Shown: positions 36,679 to 45,211 of the stretch, piece by piece
How the letters are laid out: every line of letters begins with the position of its first letter
How positions within the stretch are numbered: position 1 is the first letter of the stretch
Program-made: the position numbers and the translations under genes
Assembly: GCF_002982115.1 (NCBI RefSeq)
Contig: NZ_CP019980.1
Span: 3,790,001 to 3,854,000 of the forward strand
DNA length: 64,000 nucleotides
Reading direction: 5' to 3'
Source: Lysinibacillus sphaericus
GTDB lineage: Bacteria > Bacillota > Bacilli > Bacillales_A > Planococcaceae
The notes under the pieces: generated by a model
The model's input: the letters and a program-made list of their open reading frames with translations, nothing else
Databases searched by the model: none
Told to the model about the DNA's origin: nothing

Positions 36679-37569
36679 TTAATTTGTATAGTCAAACAGG
36701 CATCGGGCATGATCTTGTACAACCTCTACAAATGCTTCTACTTGGCGTAATTCAAAGGAAGACTCATAGCCTATTAACCATGTATCTCGTGTTAAACCAA
36801 ATTCTTTTTCATTGTTAGTGAGCGCAATTTTATTAACCCCATCATGCTCATTTAGCGTGATGGACGGTAGTATGGCATAACCTATGCCATTTAACGCCAT
36901 TTGCTTACATATTTCAATTTGGTCTACCAAAATTTGTCTTCTAGGATTTGAAGCAAAATGCTGTTGCCACCATTGCTGTATTTCCTGATAGTAATTGGAA
37001 TCACTTTTAAATTGAATAAATGGGCGATCAGTTGTCAGCACATCTTCAATCGTTTTTAACTCCCGATCTACTAAGTACAACGTATCGCGGAAAAGATGAA
37101 TCTTTTCACCTTTCCAATCAACCTGCCCACGCACAATGCCAATATGGGCCTCGCCCTCATATAAAGCTTTGACAATTTCCGAGCTCCAACCAGTCATAAG
37201 TGATATTTTAGCTTCTGGATATTTTGTTACAAAATCTTTTATTATTTTAGGAAGCCAGTTTTGCCCGACAATGGAAGCACAAGCAATTTTCAATGTCCCA
37301 TTTACTTTTGTTGTTAACGATTGAATCATTTCAAAGATTTCTTCTTTTTTAGCAAGCATATCTGTTGCATACGCTATAACGTGCTCTCCTGCAGGGGTTG
37401 CTGTAAGCCCCTTTTGCGAACGAATAAACAGCTGTGCACCCCAATCTTTTTCAATCGATTGCAACCGTTGTGAAAGTGCAGGTTGCGATAAAAACAACCG
37501 CTCCGCTGCTTTACGCATATTGCGTTCCTCAGCTAAAACTTTCAAAATTTCTGCCTCTGTTGCCATCAA
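36679..37569 (-). CDS. ccpC: LysR-family citrate-responsive regulator CcpC
   Basis: 296 residues. LysR HTH at about 5-62 (NMRKAAERLFLSQPALSQRLQSIEKDWG). The substrate domain includes QFKSDSNYYQEIQQWW and QIEICKQMALNGIGYAILPS, both very close to B. subtilis CcpC. CcpC represses citB and citZ (aconitase, citrate synthase) and responds to citrate. The gene follows darB exactly as ykuL-ccpC do in B. subtilis. TTG at 37569 is 9 nt after GGAGG; the ATG at 37566 is an alternative. Confidence 0.93.
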   Translation of the reverse strand: MMATEAEILKVLAEERNMRKAAERLFLSQPALSQRLQSIEKDWGAQLFIRSQKGLTATPAGEHVIAYATDMLAKKEEIFEMIQSLTTKVNGTLKIACASIVGQNWLPKIIKDFVTKYPEAKISLMTGWSSEIVKALYEGEAHIGIVRGQVDWKGEKIHLFRDTLYLVDRELKTIEDVLTTDRPFIQFKSDSNYYQEIQQWWQQHFASNPRRQILVDQIEICKQMALNGIGYAILPSITLNEHDGVNKIALTNNEKEFGLTRDTWLIGYESSFELRQVEAFVEVVQDHARCLFDYTN

Positions 37570-37596
37570 TCACCTAAACCTCCAATACAAGTAAAG

Positions 37597-37628
37597 GGGG
37601 ACCTCAAGATGTTGCACCTGAGTCCCCT
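37597..37628 (-). terminator. Weak hairpin between darB and ccpC
   Basis: GGGGAC and GTCCCC arms with an imperfect inner stem, only a short T stretch following on the minus strand. May partly end darB transcription. Confidence 0.4.
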
Positions 37629-37634
37629 CTTACA

Positions 37635-38078
37635 CTACTTCTCTTTTTGATAGATATATTTTTTCAACTGTTTTAAAATAACGCGTCTTGTTAAAATCCC
37701 TGCAAATGTACCATCTTCATCTATTACACATAAAAACGCATGGTTAATAACCAAATCTAAAGCTCGTTGGAAAGTATCCGTCATCTTTAGAACGGCTATA
37801 TCTTTTTCCATTATTGTATCTACTTTAATATTTGGTAATTTTTCATATTCAATATGTTCGAGACCTAGAATAGATTCTGTAATCATTTTCATGCTCAATA
37901 AACCTTGAAGGCGATATTTCAAATCTAATACAGGTATGGACGAGTACCCTGTACGTGTCAGTACAAGCAGTGCATGCTCGGCACTATTACCACTTTGTAC
38001 ATGTGCAACCTTTTCGGATGAAATAATAAAATCACTAATTGGCATTGCTAATAAGTCTTTGCTGTTAGTTGAAATCAT
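37635..38078 (-). CDS. darB: CBS-domain c-di-AMP-binding protein DarB/CbpB
   Basis: 147 residues composed of two CBS motifs, with KVAHVQSGNSAEHALLVLTRTGYSSIPVLD in the first. It closely resembles B. subtilis YkuL, now called DarB. The family binds c-di-AMP and, when unliganded, stimulates the (p)ppGpp synthetase Rel and pyruvate carboxylase. The ATG at 38078 has GGAG 9 nt upstream. Conserved neighbour of ccpC. Confidence 0.92.
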   Translation of the reverse strand: MISTNSKDLLAMPISDFIISSEKVAHVQSGNSAEHALLVLTRTGYSSIPVLDLKYRLQGLLSMKMITESILGLEHIEYEKLPNIKVDTIMEKDIAVLKMTDTFQRALDLVINHAFLCVIDEDGTFAGILTRRVILKQLKKYIYQKEK

Positions 38079-38363
38079 GAACTTCTTCTCCTTTTCTGTC
38101 CTTGCTTTGCAGAACAGGATCCTTCTCTTTTATCATATCACAATGTTTCCGACTATGACCACGACAAGGTCAAGAAGAGTTTTTCATAAACAATGTATAT
38201 TATGGATATTTCTGTTTTAGACAATATGAAATATCAATTTATTTTCCCCGTTTTTCTAAAGTTAATGCAAAAGACCGACTATAAAATCTTTGCACAGTTG
38301 TAAAAACTAATTTTTTACATTTTTGTATTGCTATAATGAAATAAAAAACATTGGAGGTATTTT

Positions 38364-39200
38364 ATGTGGACGCAAAATATGGTTGAAACTCCTCGCGGAA
38401 ACTTCGAGTATTTTAAAATGGGAAAAGGTGAGCCACTCTGTATAACACATCAATATACAGCGTTTAATAGTAATGGCAATATTTTCGCTGCACCTTTTAC
38501 TACACACTATACAGTCTATTTAATAAACTTAAGGGGCTGTGGAAACTCAAGTGATTCAACAGTACACGATGATTTCAGTTTTAAAAATAGTGTCCAAGAT
38601 TTAGAAGCTATTAGAAGTGCATTAGGCTTTGCACAATGGAGTTTTGCTGGACACTCTACAGGTGGCATGCTGGGGTTAAATTATGCATTGATGCATCCTA
38701 ATTCTTTGAAAAAAATAATAATAGGTGGTTTATCCGCATCTTCGCATTATATGTCGCATCCTGATAGCATTTACTGTAAAAGTAATCCGAATAATTCGAG
38801 GCTATTGGAAATTTTAAAACTGCTTAAAGATCCGACAAAAAGTCTTGAAGAAAGAAGAGCTTTAAATAAAGAATGGAACCTCATGTCCATTTATAAAAAA
38901 GAACGCTATGACAAAATCATGACAAGACCTAATAGCGGAAAGGTAGTAAACAAAAGATTAGATTACTTTATATCTACTGAACTAAAGAACTTTGATCTCA
39001 CTGAAAGTTTAAAAACAATCAAATTGCCTACTTATATTTATTGTGGCAAATATGACACGCAATGCCCTTTAGTTTTTTCTGAAGAAATTGCCTCTCTTAT
39101 ACCAAATGCTTACTTAACAATCTTTGAAGAAAGTAGTCATAATCCCTTCGTCGAGGAAGAAGGAGTATTTAATAGCTTTGTAAAAACGACAACACAATAA
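38364..39200 (+). CDS. Alpha/beta hydrolase
   Basis: 278 residues. The nucleophile elbow GHSTGG lies at about 97-102, the acid in YCGKYDTQCP (about 232) and the histidine in EESSHNPF (about 258), giving a complete catalytic triad. The oxyanion-region motif is INLRGCGNS. It is most like proline iminopeptidase and related hydrolases, but the substrate is not clear. GGAGG is 7 nt before the ATG. It is monocistronic, ending at a strong hairpin. Confidence 0.87.
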   Translation: MWTQNMVETPRGNFEYFKMGKGEPLCITHQYTAFNSNGNIFAAPFTTHYTVYLINLRGCGNSSDSTVHDDFSFKNSVQDLEAIRSALGFAQWSFAGHSTGGMLGLNYALMHPNSLKKIIIGGLSASSHYMSHPDSIYCKSNPNNSRLLEILKLLKDPTKSLEERRALNKEWNLMSIYKKERYDKIMTRPNSGKVVNKRLDYFISTELKNFDLTESLKTIKLPTYIYCGKYDTQCPLVFSEEIASLIPNAYLTIFEESSHNPFVEEEGVFNSFVKTTTQ

Positions 39201-39258
39201 CAAAAAATTTTCTTATAATATTTAAAGTTTGTGGGAACATAATCTTTACAAATGTCAA

Positions 39259-39300
39259 AACGAAGTATCACATAAACCAAGGCAAATGTGATACTTCGTT
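39259..39300. terminator. Hairpin between hydrolase and small membrane protein genes
   Basis: A 15-bp perfect stem, AACGAAGTATCACAT at 39259-39273 and its complement at 39286-39300. It serves the two convergent genes. Confidence 0.78.
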
Positions 39301-39309
39301 GAAATCTGA

Positions 39310-39549
39310 TTAATACCCTGTCTTAGTCCAGTAGTAAAAAATCATTATTCCTAAAAAAAGTAAAAAGATGATGTACACCCAAACAATAGGATTTAGCATC
39401 GTTGCATATTCTTCGACTGTTTCTGAAATCGGTGTATCCTTTTCTGATTTCCGCTCTGACGTCATTTTGGCAATTTTCATAGTCGAAACAAATGAAATAA
39501 CCGAAATGATTGTGATTGCAATAAGAGACGGTATCAACCACATACTCAT
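39310..39549 (-). CDS. Small two-helix membrane protein, unrecognised
   Basis: 79 residues from the ATG at 39549 (GGAG 8 nt upstream). Helices cover about residues 4-22 and 53-73, joined by a charged loop of about 30 residues (KMTSERKSEKDTPISETVEE). I do not recognise the family. It stands between a terminator and fadH, transcribed alone or with fadH, which lies 110 bp upstream on the same strand. Confidence 0.65.
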   Translation of the reverse strand: MSMWLIPSLIAITIISVISFVSTMKIAKMTSERKSEKDTPISETVEEYATMLNPIVWVYIIFLLFLGIMIFYYWTKTGY

Positions 39550-39658
39550 AGGCAAAACTCCTTTCTTTGCCCTTAGTATGTATCAACACCGCTCCTCATT
39601 ATGCAATGAATTTCAACAAGGAAAAAGTCACTTAACTACATTGACAGCCTAGATAATG

Positions 39659-40426
39659 CTAAAAAGGATACTGATTTAACCACTGTCCTCCATCTAAAGT
39701 GACACATTCACCATTCATATAGCTGGCTTTATCCGACATCATAAAAGTTGCTAAATCCGCTATTTCTTCTGGTGTACCGATGCGTCCAAGTGGTACAGCA
39801 TCAAGTGTACGAGCTGCTGCTGCTTCTGATTCCCAAAGTTTTGCTGCTCCGCCCGTTCGTTCAATTGGCCCTGGCGCAATGGCATTGACACGTATACCAT
39901 AACGTTTGCCCCATTCAACAGCTAACGTTCTTGTCATTGATAATACACCAGCTTTTGCAGCCGCCGAATGTATTACACCAGCACCTGCATTCCAAGCATA
40001 GGTCGCCACCATATTAATAATCGATCCGTTAATTTTTTGGTCAATCCAATATTTACCGACAGTAGAAGAACAATAAAACGTACCATTTAAAACGATATCC
40101 ACAACTGCTTTCCAACCATTTGGCGACAAATCTTCTGCACGCACAATAAAATTACCAGCAGCATTATTGACAAGTCCATCCACTCGACCAAATTTTTCAA
40201 CTGCAAACGCCACCATTGCCTGCGCCTGTTCTGGTATACGAACATCCATCTGGAATGTTTCGATTGTATTGCCTGCTGCTAATATAAACTCTTTTGCTTC
40301 CGCTAATCGCTCTTCGTTACGCCCTACAATTACAACGTTTGCTCCTTCAGCAACGAATTGCTTCGCCATATAAAGCCCCATACCACTTGAACCACCTGTA
40401 ATAATAATCGTTTTCCCCTGCAACAT
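39659..40426 (-). CDS. fadH: 2,4-dienoyl-CoA reductase (SDR family)
   Basis: 255 residues, a short-chain dehydrogenase with cofactor motif TGGSSGMG at about 9-16, NNAAGN at about 87-92, and the long conserved PNGWKAVVDIVLNGTF and YAWNAGAGVIHSAAAKAGV segments of FadH/YkuF, to which it is nearly collinear. It reduces 2,4-dienoyl-CoA esters with NADPH so that unsaturated fatty acids can enter beta-oxidation. The usual Tyr-x3-Lys is replaced by HSAAAK, as in this subfamily. AAAGGGGGAAG precedes the ATG. Confidence 0.93.
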   Translation of the reverse strand: MLQGKTIIITGGSSGMGLYMAKQFVAEGANVVIVGRNEERLAEAKEFILAAGNTIETFQMDVRIPEQAQAMVAFAVEKFGRVDGLVNNAAGNFIVRAEDLSPNGWKAVVDIVLNGTFYCSSTVGKYWIDQKINGSIINMVATYAWNAGAGVIHSAAAKAGVLSMTRTLAVEWGKRYGIRVNAIAPGPIERTGGAAKLWESEAAAARTLDAVPLGRIGTPEEIADLATFMMSDKASYMNGECVTLDGGQWLNQYPF

Positions 40427-40642
40427 CGTACTTCCCCCTTTAAGAAAAATGAATAACCATTCATTTTATTTTACTATATTTTCTCGTAAATGTCATATTA
40501 ATTCTACTATTTGTGGATATCTGTATTTTTTAGAATATCAATCTATGAAAACAAAAAGACTAACTTGACGCTCTTGGTCATTTTAGTGTTATTATGATTT
40601 TTCCATGTAATCGAATCGTTCAAACAACAAACTCAAGACAAA

Positions 40643-40690
40643 TAAAAACGAATTATTTAGCATTCCCCAATGTTAAATAATTCGTTTTTA
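40643..40690 (-). terminator. Terminator of the PadR/HAAS operon
   Basis: A 17-bp perfect stem (40643-40659 with 40674-40690) ending in T-rich sequence on both strands, just after the HAAS gene stop. Confidence 0.9.
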
Positions 40691-40694
40691 TTTA

Positions 40695-41099
40695 TTAATT
40701 TCTGATTTCTTCATACTCAACAATTCCATTTGTGTCAGTAGGTTTATCTGATACATTTGCTATAAATACAGCAATCGCTAAAAAAACAGGGAAAATAATG
40801 ACCACTACTAAAACAGACAATATAATCCATATCTTTTTGCTACTCTTTTGTTTGATAGGAGGCAGATTTTCAGCAGAAGGTGCACTATACAAGTATTGAT
40901 ACTCAGCTTTAATTTCCTTAGCTAATTCGTTAGGTAAAAGAAAGCTTTTTAATACCTCGTCCACTGATTTGCCATTCGTTACGGACTGCAATAAATGATC
41001 TTTTACTTCCATGACATGATTATCTCTATCCTTTTTTGGTAATGGCTCTAACTCCATTTCCAGTTGACGTATATAGTCATTTATCTTGTGATTATCCAC
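40695..41099 (-). CDS. HAAS (DUF1700-like) membrane protein
   Basis: 134 residues. The N-terminal helical HAAS signalling domain (about 1-70, with DNHVMEVKDHLLQSVTNGKSVDEVLKSF-type repeats of acidic helices) is followed by one membrane helix (about 90-114) and a short acidic tail. Such proteins are typically encoded directly after PadR regulators. They are believed to pass membrane or envelope signals to them. The gene starts 3 nt after the PadR stop. Confidence 0.82.
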   Translation of the reverse strand: MDNHKINDYIRQLEMELEPLPKKDRDNHVMEVKDHLLQSVTNGKSVDEVLKSFLLPNELAKEIKAEYQYLYSAPSAENLPPIKQKSSKKIWIILSVLVVVIIFPVFLAIAVFIANVSDKPTDTNGIVEYEEIRN

Positions 41100-41101
41100 G
41101 A

Positions 41102-41431
41102 CTAATCCACCCCCTTAATTTCTTCAAAATAGTTTAATATTGTTTCTAACTCCTTCAGTCTATTTTCTACTAATGCTTTTCCTAAATCTGTAATACGGTA
41201 ATACTTTCTAATTCTTCCTTCGTATTCTTCTGAAAATACATCCACATAATCATTCGCCGTCAATCGTTTTAATATTGGATAAATTGAACCATCTGAAATC
41301 GAAAAACACTTGCTCTCTTTCAATTCTTTCGTCAATTCATAGCCATACATCGTTTTTTTCTGTAGCATCATTAAAATGGCAATTTCAAATAAACCTTTAA
41401 GATATTGCGTATTATTATTTTTATTATCCAT
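41102..41431 (-). CDS. PadR-family transcriptional regulator
   Basis: 109 residues from the ATG at 41431. It has the PadR winged HTH (KTMYGYELTKELKES, SDGSIYPILKRLTANDYV, then the wing GRIRKYYRIT) and a short C-terminal dimer helix. No ribosome site precedes the ATG. Instead a consensus promoter ends 6 nt before it, so the mRNA probably starts at or next to the A of the start codon. Autoregulation and control of the HAAS gene are likely. Confidence 0.88.
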   Translation of the reverse strand: MDNKNNNTQYLKGLFEIAILMMLQKKTMYGYELTKELKESKCFSISDGSIYPILKRLTANDYVDVFSEEYEGRIRKYYRITDLGKALVENRLKELETILNYFEEIKGVD

Positions 41432-41437
41432 AAGGTA

Positions 41438-41466
41438 ATTATATTTTATACAAGTATATGTGTCAA
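41438..41466 (-). promoter_or_regulatory. Consensus SigA promoter predicting a leaderless padR mRNA
   Basis: On the minus strand TTGACA (41466-41461), exactly 17 bp, TATAAT (41443-41438), then TACCTT and the ATG. The spacer holds the palindrome ATACTTGTAT-like core, a plausible PadR site. Confidence 0.8.
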
Positions 41467-41615
41467 TCATATATATAATCAACTGATACATATTAGAATT
41501 AGTTTATATTAAAGTATGGAACAGTGCCTAATAATGGCACAAGCATTAAGATGATGTCTTATTTTATGAAATTTCAACTCATTTTTATTTTTCAACAACA
41601 TTATCTCAAATGAAA

Positions 41616-41648
41616 AGCGCCTTCCTCTTTTGCTTAATGGAAGGCACT
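41616..41648 (-). terminator. Terminator of the ADH cluster
   Basis: AGCGCCTTCC (41616-41625) pairs with GGAAGGCACT (41639-41648) with one mismatch. A short T run follows on the minus strand. Confidence 0.75.
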
Positions 41649-41662
41649 CTGTCTCATACTAT

Positions 41663-42847
41663 TTAAAACTCATAATGATAAGCAACCTTGTACAGCTCCA
41701 TTAACTCATCCTGTGTTGGCACTTTAGGGTTATTGGCAGGACTACCACTTGCCATTGCATCGATTGCCATTTTCGGAATTGCCGCATAAAATGCATCCTC
41801 CTCAATACCCCATTGCTGTAAATTGCCAATATTCATCTTTTTACATAATTCTTTTATTGAGTCGATAGCTAAAGTCGCTAGTTCCTCTTGGGTACTATAC
41901 TGTCCTTTTGCGTTGAAAAATTTTCCTATATCTGCTAGGCGCTCCACGCATGCATCCTTGGTAAATTCTAATACCGCTGGTAGTAACATCGCATTGGAAA
42001 TACCATGAGGCACATGAAAAAGTGCACCGATAGGACGTGACATCCCATGTACTAAAGCAACTGATGCATTGGAAAACGACAGTCCTGCCTGCATTGAGCC
42101 TAAAGACATCGCCTCTCGCGCATCAATATCGTCCCCTTGCTCGTAGACCTTCAAAATATTATGAATAATTAAGTCCATTGCTGACAACGCAAGCACATTC
42201 GAATAAGGATGTGCTAAACGAGACAAATAACTTTCAATTGCGTGGCTTAATGCATCAATACCCGTCGCCGCTGTAATGGCTGGAGGAGAGGTTACCGTTA
42301 GCATCGGATCGACAATGGCAATTGGTGGCATAAAAGCTGGTTGTTTTATCATCATTTTCACATCATTCGTCGTGTTGGTAATCACTGTAGCATCTGTTGC
42401 TTCAGAGCCTGTGCCTGCTGTTGTTGGAACAGCTATATGCGGGATAGGTGATTGCTCGGCGATTTTCGCTAGTTTCATATAATCGCCGATATAACCACCA
42501 TTTGTTGCTACAACAGCAATTGCTTTGGCTGTATCGATACAACTTCCACCCCCAACAGAAATGATAAGATCACACTGTTCTGTTTGCAAAATACTAAGAC
42601 CTTGTGCTACATACGTATCCACTGGCTCAGTTGTTACACCTAAATATGAAACCGCTTCCAAACCATTCGCTGTTAATAATGCCTTACACTGATTAACAAA
42701 CCCTAATCCATCCATGATAGGATCGCTAACGATAAGTGCCTTCGAACCTAGTTTTTTGGCATATACGCCTACTTCTTCAAATGCATCTTTTCCATAAACA
42801 ATCGTCGCAGGAGAATTTACTGTGAAAGTTGTTTTTGTTTGTATCAT
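41663..42847 (-). CDS. Iron-containing (group III) alcohol dehydrogenase
   Basis: 394 residues from the ATG at 42847, with GGAGGAG 9 nt upstream. It has the cofactor-binding region with SVGGGSCIDTAKAIA (about 93-107) and metal ligands in ATGIDALSHAIESY and HGMSRPIGALFHVPHG (one Asp and three His). The family includes 4-hydroxybutyrate, 1,3-propanediol and lactaldehyde dehydrogenases. It ends a cluster with a 3-hydroxybutyrate-type SDR and a GntP permease, so the substrate is likely a small hydroxy acid or its alcohol. Confidence 0.9.
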   Translation of the reverse strand: MIQTKTTFTVNSPATIVYGKDAFEEVGVYAKKLGSKALIVSDPIMDGLGFVNQCKALLTANGLEAVSYLGVTTEPVDTYVAQGLSILQTEQCDLIISVGGGSCIDTAKAIAVVATNGGYIGDYMKLAKIAEQSPIPHIAVPTTAGTGSEATDATVITNTTNDVKMMIKQPAFMPPIAIVDPMLTVTSPPAITAATGIDALSHAIESYLSRLAHPYSNVLALSAMDLIIHNILKVYEQGDDIDAREAMSLGSMQAGLSFSNASVALVHGMSRPIGALFHVPHGISNAMLLPAVLEFTKDACVERLADIGKFFNAKGQYSTQEELATLAIDSIKELCKKMNIGNLQQWGIEEDAFYAAIPKMAIDAMASGSPANNPKVPTQDELMELYKVAYHYEF

Positions 42848-42864
42848 AACGCATCGCTCCTCCA

Positions 42865-43629
42865 TTATTGGGCAGTATAACCGCCATCTAATACAATCGC
42901 CTGACCTGTTAAACCTTTGGCCACATCACTCGCTAAATAAAGTGCAAGCCCTGTAATTTCTGAAACATCAAGCAAGCGCTTTTGCGGGACAAGTGGATAT
43001 AGCACCTGCTCCAACACTTCTTCTACTTGAATCCCACGTGTCTTTGCTAAATCTGTAAATTGATTACGAACTAATGCTGTATCCACATATCCTGGACAGA
43101 TGGCATTAACCGTAATACCGTCATTGGCTACTTCAAGTGCAGCGACTTTTGTTAATCCTATTAAGCCATGCTTTGCTGCGTTGTAACCCGCTTTACCAGC
43201 AAATCCAATAACACCGTTTATCGATGCCATATTTAGAATACGACCAAATTTATTTTTCTTCATATGGGGTAAGGCATATTTCATCGTAATAAATGGCGCT
43301 ACAAGCATTACTTTTTGCATTTGTTCAAAGACTTCTGTGGGGAAATCTTCGATGTAAGATACATGTTGAAATCCTGCGTTATTAATCAAAATATCAATGC
43401 TATTAAATTTACTAACTGTGAAAGCAATCGCCTCACTAATAGCTTGTTCATCCGTGACATCACATGTATAGGCTGTTAAGTGTGGATTTTGTGCTACCAC
43501 CTCAGCTAATCGTTGCTCATTTATATCTGAAATAACAACATTCGCTCCTTGTTCAGCAAATGCTTGAGCAATAGATAGGCCAATTCCACGAGCAGAGCCC
43601 GTTATAAATACTGTTTTACCTTCCATCAA
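42865..43629 (-). CDS. 3-hydroxybutyrate dehydrogenase-like SDR
   Basis: 254 residues, a classical SDR: TGSARGIG cofactor motif at about 10-17, NNAG at about 88-91, and catalytic Ser-Tyr-Lys in MASINGVIGFAGKAGYNAAKHGLIGL. The C-terminal region ICPGYVDTALVRNQ and QKRLLDVSEI resemble D-3-hydroxybutyrate dehydrogenases, which interconvert hydroxybutyrate and acetoacetate with NAD. GGAGGG lies 7 nt before a TTG and 10 nt before the ATG. It is between the permease and ADH genes in one transcription unit. Confidence 0.88.
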   Translation of the reverse strand: MMEGKTVFITGSARGIGLSIAQAFAEQGANVVISDINEQRLAEVVAQNPHLTAYTCDVTDEQAISEAIAFTVSKFNSIDILINNAGFQHVSYIEDFPTEVFEQMQKVMLVAPFITMKYALPHMKKNKFGRILNMASINGVIGFAGKAGYNAAKHGLIGLTKVAALEVANDGITVNAICPGYVDTALVRNQFTDLAKTRGIQVEEVLEQVLYPLVPQKRLLDVSEITGLALYLASDVAKGLTGQAIVLDGGYTAQ

Positions 43630-43641
43630 TTGCTATCCCTC

Positions 43642-44964
43642 CTACATTCCAAGTGAGAATAATACGATCGCCACGATAGTCCCAATAATTGGTATAATAA
43701 CGGTTAAAGCACCGAAAGGCAAATAGGCATCCTTATGTTTTTCATTACATACAGAATTGATTGTCGTCACTACATAACCACCATGTGGTAATGAATCGAG
43801 CGAGCCAGATGCAATGGCTATTGTGCGGTGTAATGCTTCCGTATTAACGCCCATATCAATATAGTGAGGAGCTAATAGTGGCATTGCAATTGTTTGACCA
43901 CCTGAAGCTGAACCTGTTAAACCGGCTATTACTGCGATTGCAACAGCTCCCCCTATAAGTGGATTGCCAGGGATATTTGTCATCACATCGACAGTTGCTA
44001 CAAATGATGGTGTAGCTTTTACAACGCCCCCAAAGCCTACAACTGCTGCTGTATTTGCAATAGCTACAACAGCGCCCATTGCACCTGCGGCTAACGTTGC
44101 ACTAACTGATTTTGCATATTTATAGCTTACTAAATACGCCATAATACAACCGCTCGTTAATGCAACAATTAGAGCTGATGTGCCAAGAGAGTCATGGAAG
44201 ATAAACGAAATCAATAAAACGACTACTAATGGTACTAAACTTAAGATTGGACTAGGTAATTTACGCGTTTCGTCAACGACAGGATCTGTTGAACGTTCGA
44301 TAAATACCTCCCCTTTTTTCACTGCCCGTTTAATCATCCAATTCAACCATAGTGCTCCACCGATCGCCATAAATAATGCAACGACAATACTCACCTGCCA
44401 ACCTGCATATGGCGTTGTTCCTAAATAGGGAATCGGAATCCAGTTTTGGATTTCTGGTGAGCCTGCTGACGTCATTGTAAACGTTACAGAACCTAAACCA
44501 AGTGCCGCAGGAATAAAGCGTCTTGGAAGATTCGCCTGTTTAAATAAACTAATCGCCATCGGATAAACAGAGAAGGCTACGATAAATACTGAGACACCAC
44601 CATATGTTAGTACAGCTGCTGCCAGTACTACGGCATATGTAGCATACTTCACCCCAATTTTTTCAACAATCCATTTTGAAACACTATCAGCAGCACCTGT
44701 ATCTTCCATTACCTTGCCAAAAATGGCACCTGCCATGAACATTAAATACCAAGAACCAACGAAGCCCGTAAATCCATCCATATAACTTGTTAAGAAATTA
44801 GCTTGATTGTCATTTGCAGTTTGTGGGAAGAAAGCAAGACCATTTGTTAAAGCTGCAATTAAAGCAGTTAATGGTGCTGAAATTAGTAAATTGACACCCC
44901 TCATTGTTAAATAGACTAGTAGTACTAAACTTCCAAAAAGCCCAATATACGCTAACATCCACAT
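43642..44964 (-). CDS. GntP-family proton-coupled organic acid permease
   Basis: 440 residues, about 12-14 helices. It shows the GntP/CitMHS-type pattern, with a conserved SAGSPEIQNWIP segment and TGSASGGQTIAMPLL near helix 9-10. The family takes up gluconate, hydroxybutyrate and related acids. It lies 12 nt upstream of the SDR gene and probably imports the substrate for the two dehydrogenases. Confidence 0.88.
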   Translation of the reverse strand: MWMLAYIGLFGSLVLLVYLTMRGVNLLISAPLTALIAALTNGLAFFPQTANDNQANFLTSYMDGFTGFVGSWYLMFMAGAIFGKVMEDTGAADSVSKWIVEKIGVKYATYAVVLAAAVLTYGGVSVFIVAFSVYPMAISLFKQANLPRRFIPAALGLGSVTFTMTSAGSPEIQNWIPIPYLGTTPYAGWQVSIVVALFMAIGGALWLNWMIKRAVKKGEVFIERSTDPVVDETRKLPSPILSLVPLVVVLLISFIFHDSLGTSALIVALTSGCIMAYLVSYKYAKSVSATLAAGAMGAVVAIANTAAVVGFGGVVKATPSFVATVDVMTNIPGNPLIGGAVAIAVIAGLTGSASGGQTIAMPLLAPHYIDMGVNTEALHRTIAIASGSLDSLPHGGYVVTTINSVCNEKHKDAYLPFGALTVIIPIIGTIVAIVLFSLGM

Positions 44965-45211
44965 CCCACCTATCTTTTAGAAAGTGCTATAGAGTTACAT
45001 CTTATATTGCTATATGGCGTGCCTGTATACCTTCATTTCTATCGTTTCTGCGCTTAGTCACTTGACTTCCATTACTTCTTAAAACGTTCTGTACACACAG
45101 CAGTGTAAACAATATGTTAGGCTACAGACGGACACTATCTGCTAGCTAGCACCGATTACTTTTTTAGCATCCGCCTGTGGTCTTTAACATACGTTAAGGC
45201 TCTCTATGTCA

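Noticed and set aside
44965..45211. Possible sigma-54 promoter (GGCACGCCATATAGC) or catabolite-response element upstream of the GntP gene.
   Set aside because: The GG-GC spacing is off by one base for sigma-54, and the cre-like matches miss core positions.
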